This document shows, one piece after another, positions 43,444-53,146 of a stretch of 64,000 bases of DNA. The DNA is from UBA8337 sp963932545. GTDB lineage: Bacteria > Pseudomonadota > Alphaproteobacteria > RS24. The notes beneath the pieces are model-generated. The model was not told the origin of the DNA. It did no database searches and saw only the letters and a list, made by a program, of their open reading frames with translations. The translations under genes and the position numbers were made by a program. The stretch is from positions 5,966 through 69,965 of the forward strand of contig CAWVRH010000011.1 of the NCBI GenBank assembly GCA_963932545.1, in the 5' to 3' direction. Each line of letters opens with the position of its first letter. The first letter of the stretch is position 1.

Positions 43444-44700
43444 ATGCCCGTCAATTACGACAAACATCTCGATGACGCCCTCGCCTCTCTGCATGAAGAG
43501 GGGCGCTACCGCGTATTTACCGATCTGGCGCGTCGCGCTGGTCAGTTTCCGCGTGCGATAGATTATTCTACCACCCCCCATCGCGAAATCACCGTTTGGT
43601 GCTCCAATGATTATTTAGGCATTGGACAAAATCCAGACGTGATGGAAGCCATGAAAACGGCAATCGACGAAATGGGCACAGGGGCTGGCGGTACGCGCAA
43701 TATTTCTGGCACGCACCACATGATTGTCGAGCTGGAAAACGAGCTTTGCGACCTACACAATAAACCCGCTGCTCTGGTCTTTACCTCAGGCTATATTTCC
43801 AATGAGGCGACCATTTCGACGCTGGCCAAACTGTTGCCCAATTGCCTTATTCTATCGGATGAGCTGAACCACGCCTCGATGATTGAAGGGGTGCGCCAAA
43901 GTGGCTGCAGCAAACTTATTTGGCGCCATAATGACTTGGCGCATCTGGAGAGCCTTTTGACTGACGCGGATCCGGAACGCCCGAAACTTATCGTTTTCGA
44001 GAGCGTTTATTCCATGGATGGTGACGTTGCGCCGATTGAACAGATTTGCGAATTGGCTGAAAAATACGGCGCCCTCACCTATTTGGACGAAGTTCATGCT
44101 GTGGGCATGTATGGCGAACGCGGCGGTGGCATTGCCGAACGCGACAACCTGATGCACCGCATTGATGTGATTGAAGGCACGCTGGCCAAAGCCTTTGGCG
44201 TGATGGGCGGCTATATTACGGGCAATCGTAATTTGGTGGATGCCATTCGCTCGTTTGCTCCCGGCTTTATTTTCACGACCTCTTTGCCGCCAGCCATTGC
44301 CGCGGGCGCGATTAAGAGTGTGCAATTGGTTAAACAATCGAATTTTGGCCAAGACTTGCGTCTGCGCCACCAAGAGCGCGCCGAGACGTTGAAAGATAAA
44401 TTGGCCAAAGCAGGCCTGCCGGTTCTGCGCACGCAAACCCATATTGTACCGCTGATGGTGGGAGACCCGCTTTTGTGTAAAGCCGCCTCAGACCGTTTAT
44501 TGAATGAGCATAATATTTACATTCAGCCGATTAATTATCCGACTGTGCCACGAGGCGCGGAACGCCTGCGCATCACCCCAACGCCCCTGCATGATGATGT
44601 TATGATAGACGCCCTCGTAGAGGCGATATCGGAAGTTTGGGCGCATCTCGATATTTCACGCGAGCTGCCTCGCGTTTTATCTGCTCCAGCGGCGCAATAG
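43444..44700 (+). CDS. hemA: 5-aminolevulinate synthase (C4 pathway)
   Basis: A 418-aa PLP enzyme condensing glycine with succinyl-CoA to 5-aminolevulinate, the first step of haem synthesis in alphaproteobacteria. Marks are WCSNDYLGIGQNPDVMEAM, GTGAGGTRNISGTHHMIVELE, YLDEVHAVGMYGERGGGIAERD, and the PLP lysine in EGTLAKAFGVMGGY. The length and ending are normal. The hemH ATG follows 5 bp after its stop. Confidence 0.97.
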   Translation: MPVNYDKHLDDALASLHEEGRYRVFTDLARRAGQFPRAIDYSTTPHREITVWCSNDYLGIGQNPDVMEAMKTAIDEMGTGAGGTRNISGTHHMIVELENELCDLHNKPAALVFTSGYISNEATISTLAKLLPNCLILSDELNHASMIEGVRQSGCSKLIWRHNDLAHLESLLTDADPERPKLIVFESVYSMDGDVAPIEQICELAEKYGALTYLDEVHAVGMYGERGGGIAERDNLMHRIDVIEGTLAKAFGVMGGYITGNRNLVDAIRSFAPGFIFTTSLPPAIAAGAIKSVQLVKQSNFGQDLRLRHQERAETLKDKLAKAGLPVLRTQTHIVPLMVGDPLLCKAASDRLLNEHNIYIQPINYPTVPRGAERLRITPTPLHDDVMIDALVEAISEVWAHLDISRELPRVLSAPAAQ

Positions 44701-44705
44701 ACCTG

Positions 44706-45716
44706 ATGTTGCCAAACCCTCACCCTTCTGTTGCCTATGGAAAAACCGGCCTTTTGCTGGTTAACCTCGGCACCCCCACGAGCCCAGACAAAAAGGGATT
44801 GCGCCCCTATCTCAAACAGTTTCTGAGCGACCGTCGGGTCATTGAGGCCTCTCCGCTGATTTGGCAGCCTATTTTGCGCGGCATTATTTTGAACACGCGA
44901 CCGAAAAAATCAGCCAAAGCCTATGCTAAAATTTGGCGCCAAGAGAGCAATGAAAGCCCGTTGCGCTATTACACACGCCGCCAAGCCGAGCTCTTGCAAG
45001 AGGCGCTGGGCGAAGGTGTCATCGTCGATTGGGCGATGCGCTACGGCGCGCCATCGATAGACGATAAAATTCAGGCCATGAAAGACGCGGGCTGCGAACG
45101 TATATCGATTATGGCGCTCTATCCACAGTATAGCGCGACGACCTCGGCCAGTGTGTATGATGAGGTGTTCCGCTCTCTCTTGAAATTGCGCTGGCAGCCT
45201 GCCGTTCGCACGGCGGCACCTTGGCACGACCACCCCGCCTATATTGAGGCTTTGGCACAATCGGTTACCCAGCATATCGACACGCTCGACTGGACGCCGG
45301 ATGTGATTATCGCCTCTTTCCACGGCTTGCCGCAGGTGTATTTTGATAAAGGCGATCCCTATCACTGCCATTGTGCCAAGACCGCGCGCCTGTTGCGCGA
45401 GCAATTGGGCATGGATGACACACAGTTAAAACTCACCTTCCAATCGCGTTTCGGCCCAACCCAATGGCTACAGCCTTATACCGACAAGACAGTGGTCGAG
45501 ATGGCGGAAGCCGGCACAAAAAAAATTGCTGTCGTCACGCCGGGGTTCATTTCAGATTGCGTCGAAACCTTGGAAGAGATCGGCATTGAGCTACAAGGCG
45601 ACTTTAAAGAAGCCGGTGGCACACATTTCACAACAGTGCCCTGTCTCAATGAAACCCAGCCTTCCGTAGACCTTCTCAAAAATCTCGCCCTGCGCGACTT
45701 GAGTGGGTGGATTTAA
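44706..45716 (+). CDS. hemH: Ferrochelatase
   Basis: A 336-aa enzyme that inserts iron into protoporphyrin IX. Marks are GLLLVNLGTPTSPDKKGLRPYLKQFLSDRRVIE, MRYGAPSIDDKIQAMKDAGCERISIMALYPQYS, IASFHGLPQVYFDKGDPYHCHC (with the active-site His), and IAVVTPGFISDCVETLEEI (acidic pathway residues). The ATG at 44706 gives the usual start; a longer frame to 44637 lies in hemA. It forms a two-gene unit with hemA, and hemF is encoded 11 kb away. Confidence 0.97.
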   Translation: MLPNPHPSVAYGKTGLLLVNLGTPTSPDKKGLRPYLKQFLSDRRVIEASPLIWQPILRGIILNTRPKKSAKAYAKIWRQESNESPLRYYTRRQAELLQEALGEGVIVDWAMRYGAPSIDDKIQAMKDAGCERISIMALYPQYSATTSASVYDEVFRSLLKLRWQPAVRTAAPWHDHPAYIEALAQSVTQHIDTLDWTPDVIIASFHGLPQVYFDKGDPYHCHCAKTARLLREQLGMDDTQLKLTFQSRFGPTQWLQPYTDKTVVEMAEAGTKKIAVVTPGFISDCVETLEEIGIELQGDFKEAGGTHFTTVPCLNETQPSVDLLKNLALRDLSGWI

Positions 45717-45724
45717 GCAACAGT

Positions 45725-45748
45725 TGACCCAGTTCGCGCTTTGGGTCA
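45725..45748 (+). other. Stem-loop after hemH
   Basis: TGACCCA at 45725-45731 pairs perfectly with TGGGTCA at 45742-45748 around a ten-base loop, nine bases past the hemH stop. No good T run follows. It may mark the end of the hemAH message. Confidence 0.5.
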
Positions 45749-45771
45749 GAGTTAGGGTCTTTAGGTGATAA

Positions 45772-46110
45772 ATGAGCCCATGGTTAAGCCTTTTTGAATT
45801 ACCGCCACACCCCGCAAGTGGTGTGTTTCTAGTTGTGTGCGCCCTTGTTTGGGGCACACGTAGTCGGCGCAAAACACGCCCCTATTTATTAGCCGCGCAG
45901 GCCGCCATCCTTGCCTTGGTTCTCGCGCAGATAGGGATTTCTCTTTCCCAAGGCGACGCCTCCTTGTTCAACACCGTGAGTGCTGTTTTGCAAGTGAACG
46001 TAGGCCACTTGGTCCTTCTTTGGGCATCGGCATGGGTAATCATCCGAGGGGTCGCTGCCATTCGCGGACGCAATAACAACGCCAATATATTCACACGGAA
46101 CCGAAAATAA
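45772..46110 (+). CDS. Small membrane protein, unknown
   Basis: I do not recognise this 112-aa protein. It has three likely membrane segments (about 14-30, 41-59, 72-92), with a basic connector (TRSRRKTRPYL) and a polar tail (RGRNNNANIFTRNRK). Its TAA overlaps the MFS gene ATG (TAATG), which supports a real coupled gene. No motif suggests a role. Confidence 0.65.
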   Translation: MSPWLSLFELPPHPASGVFLVVCALVWGTRSRRKTRPYLLAAQAAILALVLAQIGISLSQGDASLFNTVSAVLQVNVGHLVLLWASAWVIIRGVAAIRGRNNNANIFTRNRK

Positions 46111-47399
46111 TGAACGATACTTCTGCGCCCTCCGAGCCAATGTTTTCCCGAGGGCTTAAGGCCTATACGGTTGGCCTACTCACGCTTATCTACACGGCCA
46201 ATTATGTCGATCGCCAGATTGTCGCCATTTTATTACAGTCTATCAAAACAGACATGGACTTAACGGACACGCAATTGGGCTTGTTAACGGGGCCTGCTTT
46301 TGGCGTGTTTTATGCCACGCTAGGCATTCCCATCGCCTATTTGGCCGACCGCATGTCGCGCAAAAAAATCATCATTGCATCGCTATCCTTGTTTTCGCTT
46401 ATGACTTTTGTTTGTGGCCTCACGCAAAACTATGTGCAGCTTTTATTAGCGCGCGTTGGCGTGGGCGTCGGTGAGGCGGGTACGAGCCCCCCTTCGCACG
46501 CAATTATAGCGGATATGTATGGCCCGGACGACCGCGCAGCCCCTTTGTCTATCTTTGCGCTGGGCATTAACCTCGGGCTTTTTGCGGCGTTTATTGTCGG
46601 TGGCTATATTGGCGACACTTATGGCTGGCGCGCCGCCGTGCAAGTGGTCGCGCTTCCTGGCATAGCCTTGGCTTTGCTGGCTTGGTTTACCTTACGAGAC
46701 CCGCCGCGCGGAATGAGCGATAATAAAGCCAACGGCACAGCACCACCTTTGCTTGTGACCTTTCGCTATATGTGGAACACCAAATCTATTCGCCAGTTGA
46801 TCATCGCCTCGACGCTCGTGATTACGGTTGGTTATGGCGCGGTGGCTTGGTTACCAAGCTATTTCATCCGCGTGCATGGCATGAGCGCTACGCAAGTGGG
46901 CGGTATTTTGGCCCTTATGATTGGTATTGGTGGCGGCCTCGGCACCGCGTTCGGTGGTGTGTTTGCTGACCGATTGGGCAAACGCGATGTGCGCTGGAAC
47001 CTATGGCTCGTCGCCGCTGTAACTATCGGGGTCGTGCCTTTCTCGATTCTCGGATACCTCAGCACGGACGTTATGGTGGCGCTTGTTTGGCTCATTTTAC
47101 CGATGACCGTTGGCGCCCTATATTTTGGCCCTACTTTGGCTATGCTGCACACTTTGGTAAAACCTGAAATGCGCTCGCTCGCCTCAGCGATTATGTTGTG
47201 CATTAACAATATTATCGGACTTGGCGTGGGCCCCCTGAGTATTGGCTATTTAAGCGACCAATTCACCCCTATTTACGGGCCCCAAGGGCTTGGCTATGCC
47301 CTCGCCGCTATGACGATTGTCGGCCTATGGGGCGGCGTTCATTATTGGATGGCGGCGCGCACTTTGCAGCAAGATATTGAAGCCGTTCAAGCCGCTTGA
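46110..47399 (+). CDS. MFS transporter, spinster-like family
   Basis: A 429-aa carrier with 12 helices. The signature FSR-type start YTANYVDRQIVAILLQSIKTDMDLTDTQLGLLTGPAFGVFYATLGIPIAYLADRMSRKKII holds the MFS motif A (LADRMSRKK), with GVGVGEAGTSPPSHAIIADMYGPDDRAAPLSIFALGINLG characteristic of the Spns (spinster) clade. The substrate is not predictable; relatives move lipids or acids. Its stop overlaps a TTG codon of the next frame, which suggests proximity of the DUF3108 gene. Confidence 0.9.
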   Translation: MNDTSAPSEPMFSRGLKAYTVGLLTLIYTANYVDRQIVAILLQSIKTDMDLTDTQLGLLTGPAFGVFYATLGIPIAYLADRMSRKKIIIASLSLFSLMTFVCGLTQNYVQLLLARVGVGVGEAGTSPPSHAIIADMYGPDDRAAPLSIFALGINLGLFAAFIVGGYIGDTYGWRAAVQVVALPGIALALLAWFTLRDPPRGMSDNKANGTAPPLLVTFRYMWNTKSIRQLIIASTLVITVGYGAVAWLPSYFIRVHGMSATQVGGILALMIGIGGGLGTAFGGVFADRLGKRDVRWNLWLVAAVTIGVVPFSILGYLSTDVMVALVWLILPMTVGALYFGPTLAMLHTLVKPEMRSLASAIMLCINNIIGLGVGPLSIGYLSDQFTPIYGPQGLGYALAAMTIVGLWGGVHYWMAARTLQQDIEAVQAA

Positions 47400-47422
47400 A
47401 GCTCCACTGGATAGAAAAACTT

Positions 47423-48292
47423 ATGCGCCGCGCGATTTCGCTTTTTATAATTGGCTCCCTAGCCCTTGCCACACCCAGCCGCGCGGCAGAAACGCCGTCG
47501 CGCTATTTTTCGGCTGAGTATCGTATTTACGCAGGCGGTATTTTGCTCAGTAAAGTTGAGTTACAGCTCGACCTATCCTCGGATGAGTATCGGGTCAGCG
47601 CTCATATTGCCCCTGCCGGCCTTGGCCATATCGCTTCTAACTCACATGTCGTAGCGACCTCTTATGGGGGCTTGGATGCGGGTGAATTTGTGCCAAAGCA
47701 CCTTGATTTAAGCTGGGCGAATGACGAGGGCATAAAATCATCATGGATGCGATATAAAGACGGCGCGCCTGTAGAATTTGTATCGGGTTACGCCCTGCCT
47801 CCCGAAGGTCAATCGGACACGACAGTGGATATCGATAGTATTGGCGCGGGCACGACAGATCCGTTTCTGGCCATGTTGGCACCGCTGACGACAGGCAAAC
47901 TCGTCGATGCGTGCCAAGGCGAGCAGCAGATTTTTGATGGGCGGCGTCATGCGAGCCTGACCCTCATCTCGGGGCAGGAATTAACCCCGAGTGAGCATGA
48001 GTATCCAAGCCAAATAGCCGCCCTAGCCTGCAAAGTTGTCTGGGCCCCGATTGCTGGATACTCGAAACGCAGCATCGCGCGCGCGGCCGAGTTTCCGCCA
48101 GTGGAAGCCCATTATGGGCGTATTCAGGACACCCAATTTGCAGCCCCTTTGGAAATGCGCGGCGAGACACGCTACGGCGCCCTATCCATCTATGCCGTTC
48201 GGTTTTTCACGGAAACCCCGTCGCAAGCCGCCCCTTTCGACATTCAAGACTATTCCTATGAGTTTGAGCCAGATGAATTAGACGAAGATTAG
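47423..48292 (+). CDS. DUF3108 family exported protein
   Basis: A 289-aa protein with a signal peptide (MRRAISLFIIGSLALATPSRAA, cleaved near residue 22) and a DUF3108-type beta-rich body: SAEYRIYAGGILLSKVELQLDL, GLGHIASNSHVVATSYGGL, DPFLAMLAPLTTGK and APLEMRGETRYGALSIYAVRF. Family members are periplasmic or outer-membrane associated with no settled role. The start at 47423 is preferred; a TTG at 47396 that would overlap the MFS stop is an alternative. Confidence 0.8.
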   Translation: MRRAISLFIIGSLALATPSRAAETPSRYFSAEYRIYAGGILLSKVELQLDLSSDEYRVSAHIAPAGLGHIASNSHVVATSYGGLDAGEFVPKHLDLSWANDEGIKSSWMRYKDGAPVEFVSGYALPPEGQSDTTVDIDSIGAGTTDPFLAMLAPLTTGKLVDACQGEQQIFDGRRHASLTLISGQELTPSEHEYPSQIAALACKVVWAPIAGYSKRSIARAAEFPPVEAHYGRIQDTQFAAPLEMRGETRYGALSIYAVRFFTETPSQAAPFDIQDYSYEFEPDELDED

Positions 48293-48382
48293 GACATATC
48301 TTGAGATAGAGCTTCAAACCGAAATTAATACACCTTGCCGCAAGGCGCTGATTTGCCTAAACCTACAGCACAGGAGTTTTCT

Positions 48383-48637
48383 ATGGCCAAAATTGAAATT
48401 TACACCACCACCACTTGCCCTTTCTGCCATGCAGCCAAAGACCTGCTGAGCCAAAAAGGCACGAGCTATACGGAAATCAGCGTAACGCACGAACCCAAAC
48501 AACGCAGCACGATGCAAGGTCGGGCGGGCGGCAAAACCTCGGTGCCCCAGATATTTATCGACGGGGATCATATTGGTGGCTGTGACGATCTCTATGCGCT
48601 TGAACAAAAAGGCGCGCTCGACGCTTTATTGGCCTAA
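48383..48637 (+). CDS. grxC: Glutaredoxin 3 (GrxC)
   Basis: An 84-aa dithiol glutaredoxin. The active site is TTTTCPFCHAAKDLL, the GSH-binding TSVPQIFIDGDHIGG is present, and CDDLYALEQKGALDALL closes the fold. The ATG at 48383 has AGGAG 7 bases upstream. Its end converges on the M20 peptidase gene with a 10-bp gap. Confidence 0.96.
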   Translation: MAKIEIYTTTTCPFCHAAKDLLSQKGTSYTEISVTHEPKQRSTMQGRAGGKTSVPQIFIDGDHIGGCDDLYALEQKGALDALLA

Positions 48638-48647
48638 GCAAACGCCC

Positions 48648-50126
48648 TTATAAGCCAGACATCATCCGGAAGAAAAACCGCACGGTATCCTTCAACGTTG
48701 CGACGCTAATGCGTTCATTGGTGCCATGGATGGCGCCCAAATCACTTGCGCCGAGCTGCATATAGGTAAATCTGTAGTGGTTTGGCGTCAAAGCGCGGTA
48801 ATGGCGCGTGTCGGTTGCCGCCACCAAAAGACGAGGCGCAATGATAATCCGCTCCGGCGCCGCCGTGTCGCGAATGGCTGTGGTAAGCGTTTCCCAACCA
48901 TAACCAGATTGCGGGCTGACGGGCGATGGCCCCATACCACCTTGTCCGGAAGCATCAAAATTCACCTCGACGCGGGCATCGTTAATCACTTCGATAACGC
49001 GTGTCCGAACGGTGTCTGGCGTCTCGCCGGGCAGGATGCGGAAGTTCACTTTTGCCGTAGCATCGATAGGCAAGACATTGGCCTTAATGCCGCCCGAAAT
49101 CATTGTCGCGGCCGTTGTGGTGCGCATGCTGGCTTGAATTTGCGCATCATTCTCTAGCTGGTTCATCACGATGGGCTTGAACAGCCACAGGTTTTTCATC
49201 ACCAATCGATTGGCGAAGGGCATGTCGTCGGCTACTGATTCTAGGAAGCTTTGCGTATGCGAGAAATCGCGCGGAAACTGATTGGCCTCCAAAGCTGCAA
49301 TTGAGGCACCCAGAATACCAATCGAGGTTTGAACCGGCGGCACAGAAGAGTGCCCGCCTTTGCCAACCACTTTTAGCTCCAAGGTAACAATACCTTTTTC
49401 GGCTGGCGCAATGACCGCCATGAGTGGCTCTACGCCGGGCACAATGCCTTGGGTTACCAAGCCGCCTTCATCGATGAGAAACTCAGCTTCGACACCACGT
49501 GCCTCTAGTACTTTGGCCATTTCCAAAGCGCCATCAATGCCGCCTTGTTCTTCGTCATGGCCGAACGCGAAATAGATTGTGCGTTTGGGCTGCAAGCCCT
49601 GCGCCAGCATATTTTCAGCGGCTTCCAACAGACCCACGATGTTCACTTTATTGTCTAATGTGCCGCGACCCCAAATGAAGCCATCGGCAATCACGCCCTT
49701 AAAGGGAGGCTGTTTCCAGTCGGCTTCCGTGCCCGGAATCACCGGCACGACATCCAAATGGCCCAGCAAAATAACGGGTTTATTGGCTAGCGAAACGCTC
49801 TTGCTACCGGCCCATGTGTAAAGCAAGGAATACTTGCCCACCACTTCGCGGGTCATCGCCATATGCACTTTTGGGAAGTTTCTCTCGAGGTATTTGTGAT
49901 AGGCCAGCAAAGCCTTACCGGAAGTCGGTTTGTCGCGACCATAGGAAATGGTTTTATAGCGCACAGACTCGCTCATAAGTTTCGCGACGCGATCGCTATC
50001 GGGCGTAAAGTCGAAACTCTGCCCGACGCCTTGCTCGGCCGCAGGCATGAAAGTCCGCGCCAGAACAAGGATAATAATCAGGGCAAGGAGCCCGCCAAAC
50101 GCCGGTAAAATTCTTGTCTTTAACAT
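48648..50126 (-). CDS. M20 family metallopeptidase (carboxypeptidase S-like), membrane-anchored
   Basis: A 492-aa peptidase with an N-terminal membrane segment (about 8-27). Metal ligands and catalytic residues are in VILLGHLDVVPVIPG, FIWGRGTLDNKVNIVGLLEAAE, AFGHDEEQGGIDG and EFLIDEGG, with the dimerisation domain after GKGGHSSVPPVQTSIGILG. The CPS1-like length and sequence suggest a broad dipeptide or acyl-amino-acid hydrolase. It lies 45 bp after rodA on the same strand and may be cotranscribed with the cell-wall operon; the link is positional only. Confidence 0.9.
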   Translation of the reverse strand: MLKTRILPAFGGLLALIIILVLARTFMPAAEQGVGQSFDFTPDSDRVAKLMSESVRYKTISYGRDKPTSGKALLAYHKYLERNFPKVHMAMTREVVGKYSLLYTWAGSKSVSLANKPVILLGHLDVVPVIPGTEADWKQPPFKGVIADGFIWGRGTLDNKVNIVGLLEAAENMLAQGLQPKRTIYFAFGHDEEQGGIDGALEMAKVLEARGVEAEFLIDEGGLVTQGIVPGVEPLMAVIAPAEKGIVTLELKVVGKGGHSSVPPVQTSIGILGASIAALEANQFPRDFSHTQSFLESVADDMPFANRLVMKNLWLFKPIVMNQLENDAQIQASMRTTTAATMISGGIKANVLPIDATAKVNFRILPGETPDTVRTRVIEVINDARVEVNFDASGQGGMGPSPVSPQSGYGWETLTTAIRDTAAPERIIIAPRLLVAATDTRHYRALTPNHYRFTYMQLGASDLGAIHGTNERISVATLKDTVRFFFRMMSGL

Positions 50127-50171
50127 TAGGGTCTCCTCAGTTGCCTGTCGGCTCTAGGCTACCTACCAAGA

Positions 50172-51296
50172 CTATTTCGGAAGGTCTGCCGTCGGTTGTC
50201 GTTCCATGGCTAATATAACGCCAATACTCGCCATAAAGGTCAAGAGGGAAGTCCCGCCATAGGAAACAAAAGGCAGAGGCACACCCACAACTGGCGCCAA
50301 GCCCATCACCATTGCCAAGTTAACAATGACGTAAATGGATATCGAGAACCCCATAGAGGCGACCGCCAAACGCGAGAAGGCATGGCGCATTTGCGTGGCA
50401 ATGCGGAAGATAAGAAATAACGTGAGAATAAATAAAACCAGCAAAGCAAGGGAGCCAAAAAAGCCCATTTCCTCGGCAAAATTGCTGAAAATAAAATCGG
50501 TATGGCGTTCTGGTAAAAAATTCAATTGGCTCTGCGTGCCCTGCGCCAGGCCTTTACCGAACATGCCGCCCGAGCCGATACCAATTTTCGATTGAATAAT
50601 GTGATAGCCAGCGCCTAGCGGATCTCTCTCCGGATTTAGGAACACCAAAACGCGCTCTTTTTGATAGGTCAGCATATTCTGCCAAACGATGGGAATGGCG
50701 GCGATAATGAGCACACTGCCCACCATGAAATAACGCAAATTCACCCCAGCCAAAAACACCACGCTCAAGCCTGCCACCGCAATCATAATCGATGTGCCCA
50801 AGTCAGGCTGGTTCAGCACCAGCAAACAGGGGGCGGCAATCATCGCCACAGGTGCAATTAAGTTTAGCGGATTAGAGACATCATTTTGATGCATGCCATG
50901 GTAAAAACGAGCCAGCGCCAACACCAAAGCCAAGCGCATAAACTCAGACGGTTGCAAGCGAACGAAACCTAAATCTAGCCATCGTTGTGCACCCATATTT
51001 TTCGTACCGAAGGCTTCCACTCCGATCAATAAAATAAAGACAAGCCCGAAAAGCGGATAAGCTAAGCCATAAAAGGTTCGCAGCTCAATCGTCGAGATAG
51101 CATATATCAGCCCCAATCCACCCAAGATGCGAACACCGTGGCGCCATGCCCAAGGCGAAAAGTCTCCGCCAGCAACCGAATAAAGAACCATAACGCCAAT
51201 CATGCCGAGCAAACTAACGCAGAAAAACAAAGGCTTATGTATGTCGCCAAAATGCTCTAACAAGCTGGCGCGGTTTGTCTGACTCCGATAACTCAT
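50172..51296 (-). CDS. rodA: Rod-shape peptidoglycan glycosyltransferase RodA
   Basis: A 374-aa SEDS-family polymerase with ten helices that extends glycan strands in the elongasome with PBP2. Marks are GAQRWLDLGFVRLQPSEFMRLALVLALARFYH, PDLGTSIMIAVAGLSVVFLAGV, MFGKGLAQGTQSQLNFLPERHTDFIFSNFAEEMGFFGSLALL and the late VGVPLPFVSYGGTSLLTFMASIG. Its ATG overlaps the mrdA stop by four bases. Confidence 0.97.
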   Translation of the reverse strand: MSYRSQTNRASLLEHFGDIHKPLFFCVSLLGMIGVMVLYSVAGGDFSPWAWRHGVRILGGLGLIYAISTIELRTFYGLAYPLFGLVFILLIGVEAFGTKNMGAQRWLDLGFVRLQPSEFMRLALVLALARFYHGMHQNDVSNPLNLIAPVAMIAAPCLLVLNQPDLGTSIMIAVAGLSVVFLAGVNLRYFMVGSVLIIAAIPIVWQNMLTYQKERVLVFLNPERDPLGAGYHIIQSKIGIGSGGMFGKGLAQGTQSQLNFLPERHTDFIFSNFAEEMGFFGSLALLVLFILTLFLIFRIATQMRHAFSRLAVASMGFSISIYVIVNLAMVMGLAPVVGVPLPFVSYGGTSLLTFMASIGVILAMERQPTADLPK

Positions 51297-53146
51297 GAGC
51301 GCTCCTCTTGGACGGGAGAGATGCCAGCTTGCGGCATAGATGGAGCTGTTTCAGCGCGCGAGCGCAGGAGATCCACCATAATATCGCGCGCCATGGGAGC
51401 TGCCACTTGGCCGCCGCCACCCCCATGTTCAATCACCACAGAAATGGCATAGCGCGGCGCATTGTGCGGCACATAGCCGACAAACAAAGCGTGGTCGCGT
51501 AAATGCCAATCTAACTTCGAATTGGGGGTCACGCCCTCTTCGCGTTCCGTCATAGAAATACGACGAACCTGCACCGTGCCCGTTTTGCCGGACATGCGCT
51601 GCCCGTCAATCAACAGACTGGAGGCATAGGCCGTGCCATCTGGCTTATTGACCGCGCGATACATACCTTGTTGGACTATGCTTAAATTCTTGGGCTCTAA
51701 GCCAATTCGAACAGCCTCGCTGGACGCTTCTTGGTTTCGCAAAAGCGTGGGGGTTACCAGCTTGCCGCCATTTGCGAGTGCCGCTGTCATCACTGCCAAT
51801 TGCAAAGGCGTGGTTAGCAAATAACCTTGGCCGATGCCTGTAATGACCGTCTCCCCAGATCTCCAGCCCGTATCATAATTGGCCCGCTTCCAGTCGCGCC
51901 CAGGCACGGTTCCGGACTTCTCGCCCATTAGATTAAGGCCCGTAGGCACCCCGAAGCCAAACCGGCGGGCCATGGCCTCAATGCGGTTGATCCCAACCTT
52001 CAAAGCCAAGTCATAGAAATATGTGTCACAAGACTGTTCAATCGCTTGAACCATATTGGTGGCGCCGTGGCCCTCAGTTCGCCAGCAGTGATACAGTTCG
52101 CCGGAAAAACTATAGACGCCCGAGCAGGCAATCTCATCGTCGGGGTTTACCAAATCATCTTCTAAAGCTGCCAAGGCGACGAGCATTTTAAACGTCGAAC
52201 CTGGTGAATATTGTCCGCGAATGGCTTTGTTCAAAAGGGGCTTTCGTTCCGCCACTAGCATTTTTTCCCATGTGCGCGTATCCACCCCACGTGAGAAATC
52301 GTTCGGATCAAAAGACGGCACGGAGGCCATAGCCAATAGCTCCCCCGTCTCAATATCCATCACCACTGCAGAACCACTATGTCCCGCCAAACGCTCAGAA
52401 ACTTTTCTTTGTAGCGCCACATCAATAGACAGGGCTATGTTTTGGCCCGGGCGCCCCGGGTTGGTTTCCAGTTCGCGAACCGTACGCCCGCGGGCATTCA
52501 CCTCGACATGCCGCACGCCAGCCGCGCCCCGCAGGTCCCGTTCAAACTCGCGCTCAACACCACTGCGCCCCACTGTGTCGCCGACAATGCGCCCCATGCG
52601 CCGCAAATCGGCCGCCGTTTTATCGCCGACATAGCCCACCACATGCGCCAATTTGGCGCCTTCTGGATAAACCCGCTTTTCACCCACACGAGGCGCAACG
52701 CCAGGCAAAAACGGCAGGCGCAAATTAATCAAGGCAAAAGCATCCCAGTCGACATCTTCAGCGATGGTAATGGCTTTGAAAGGCGGCCCGCGTTTAATCC
52801 TGCGACGGAGCTCTCGAACCCGACCGTTTGTGAGCCCCAAATGCTCTTGCAGCTCGGCCAGCGTGCTATCTAGTTCTTTCACCTGCTCAGGTACCAGCTC
52901 AACAAGCAGCTTGCGATCATTATCCGCCAAAAGAACACCATCTCGGTCGGTGATGATGCCGCGTGCTGGCGATAGTTCTGAAATATTTACACGATTGGCT
53001 TCGGCCAAAGTCGCGTAATCATCTGACTTAGAGATTTGTAAATATTGTAGCCGCCCCGCCAGCAAAGCAAATAGGCTGGCTTGCATTCCACCGAGGGTAA
53101 ACAGACGCCGCGAGAATGAGCCGCTCTCATTTTCAAATAATGCCAT
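51293..53146 (-). CDS. mrdA: Penicillin-binding protein 2 (elongasome transpeptidase)
   Basis: A 617-aa class B PBP. An N-terminal membrane anchor (about 18-36) precedes the pedestal domain (ELSPARGIITDRDGVLLADN) and the transpeptidase domain: nucleophile Ser317 in QYSPGSTFKML, the second motif SCDTYFYDLA and KTG in MSGKTGTVQ. It crosslinks peptides during rod-shaped growth with RodA. It begins with a one-base overlap of the mreD stop (TGATG). Confidence 0.97.
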   Translation of the reverse strand: MALFENESGSFSRRLFTLGGMQASLFALLAGRLQYLQISKSDDYATLAEANRVNISELSPARGIITDRDGVLLADNDRKLLVELVPEQVKELDSTLAELQEHLGLTNGRVRELRRRIKRGPPFKAITIAEDVDWDAFALINLRLPFLPGVAPRVGEKRVYPEGAKLAHVVGYVGDKTAADLRRMGRIVGDTVGRSGVEREFERDLRGAAGVRHVEVNARGRTVRELETNPGRPGQNIALSIDVALQRKVSERLAGHSGSAVVMDIETGELLAMASVPSFDPNDFSRGVDTRTWEKMLVAERKPLLNKAIRGQYSPGSTFKMLVALAALEDDLVNPDDEIACSGVYSFSGELYHCWRTEGHGATNMVQAIEQSCDTYFYDLALKVGINRIEAMARRFGFGVPTGLNLMGEKSGTVPGRDWKRANYDTGWRSGETVITGIGQGYLLTTPLQLAVMTAALANGGKLVTPTLLRNQEASSEAVRIGLEPKNLSIVQQGMYRAVNKPDGTAYASSLLIDGQRMSGKTGTVQVRRISMTEREEGVTPNSKLDWHLRDHALFVGYVPHNAPRYAISVVIEHGGGGGQVAAPMARDIMVDLLRSRAETAPSMPQAGISPVQEERS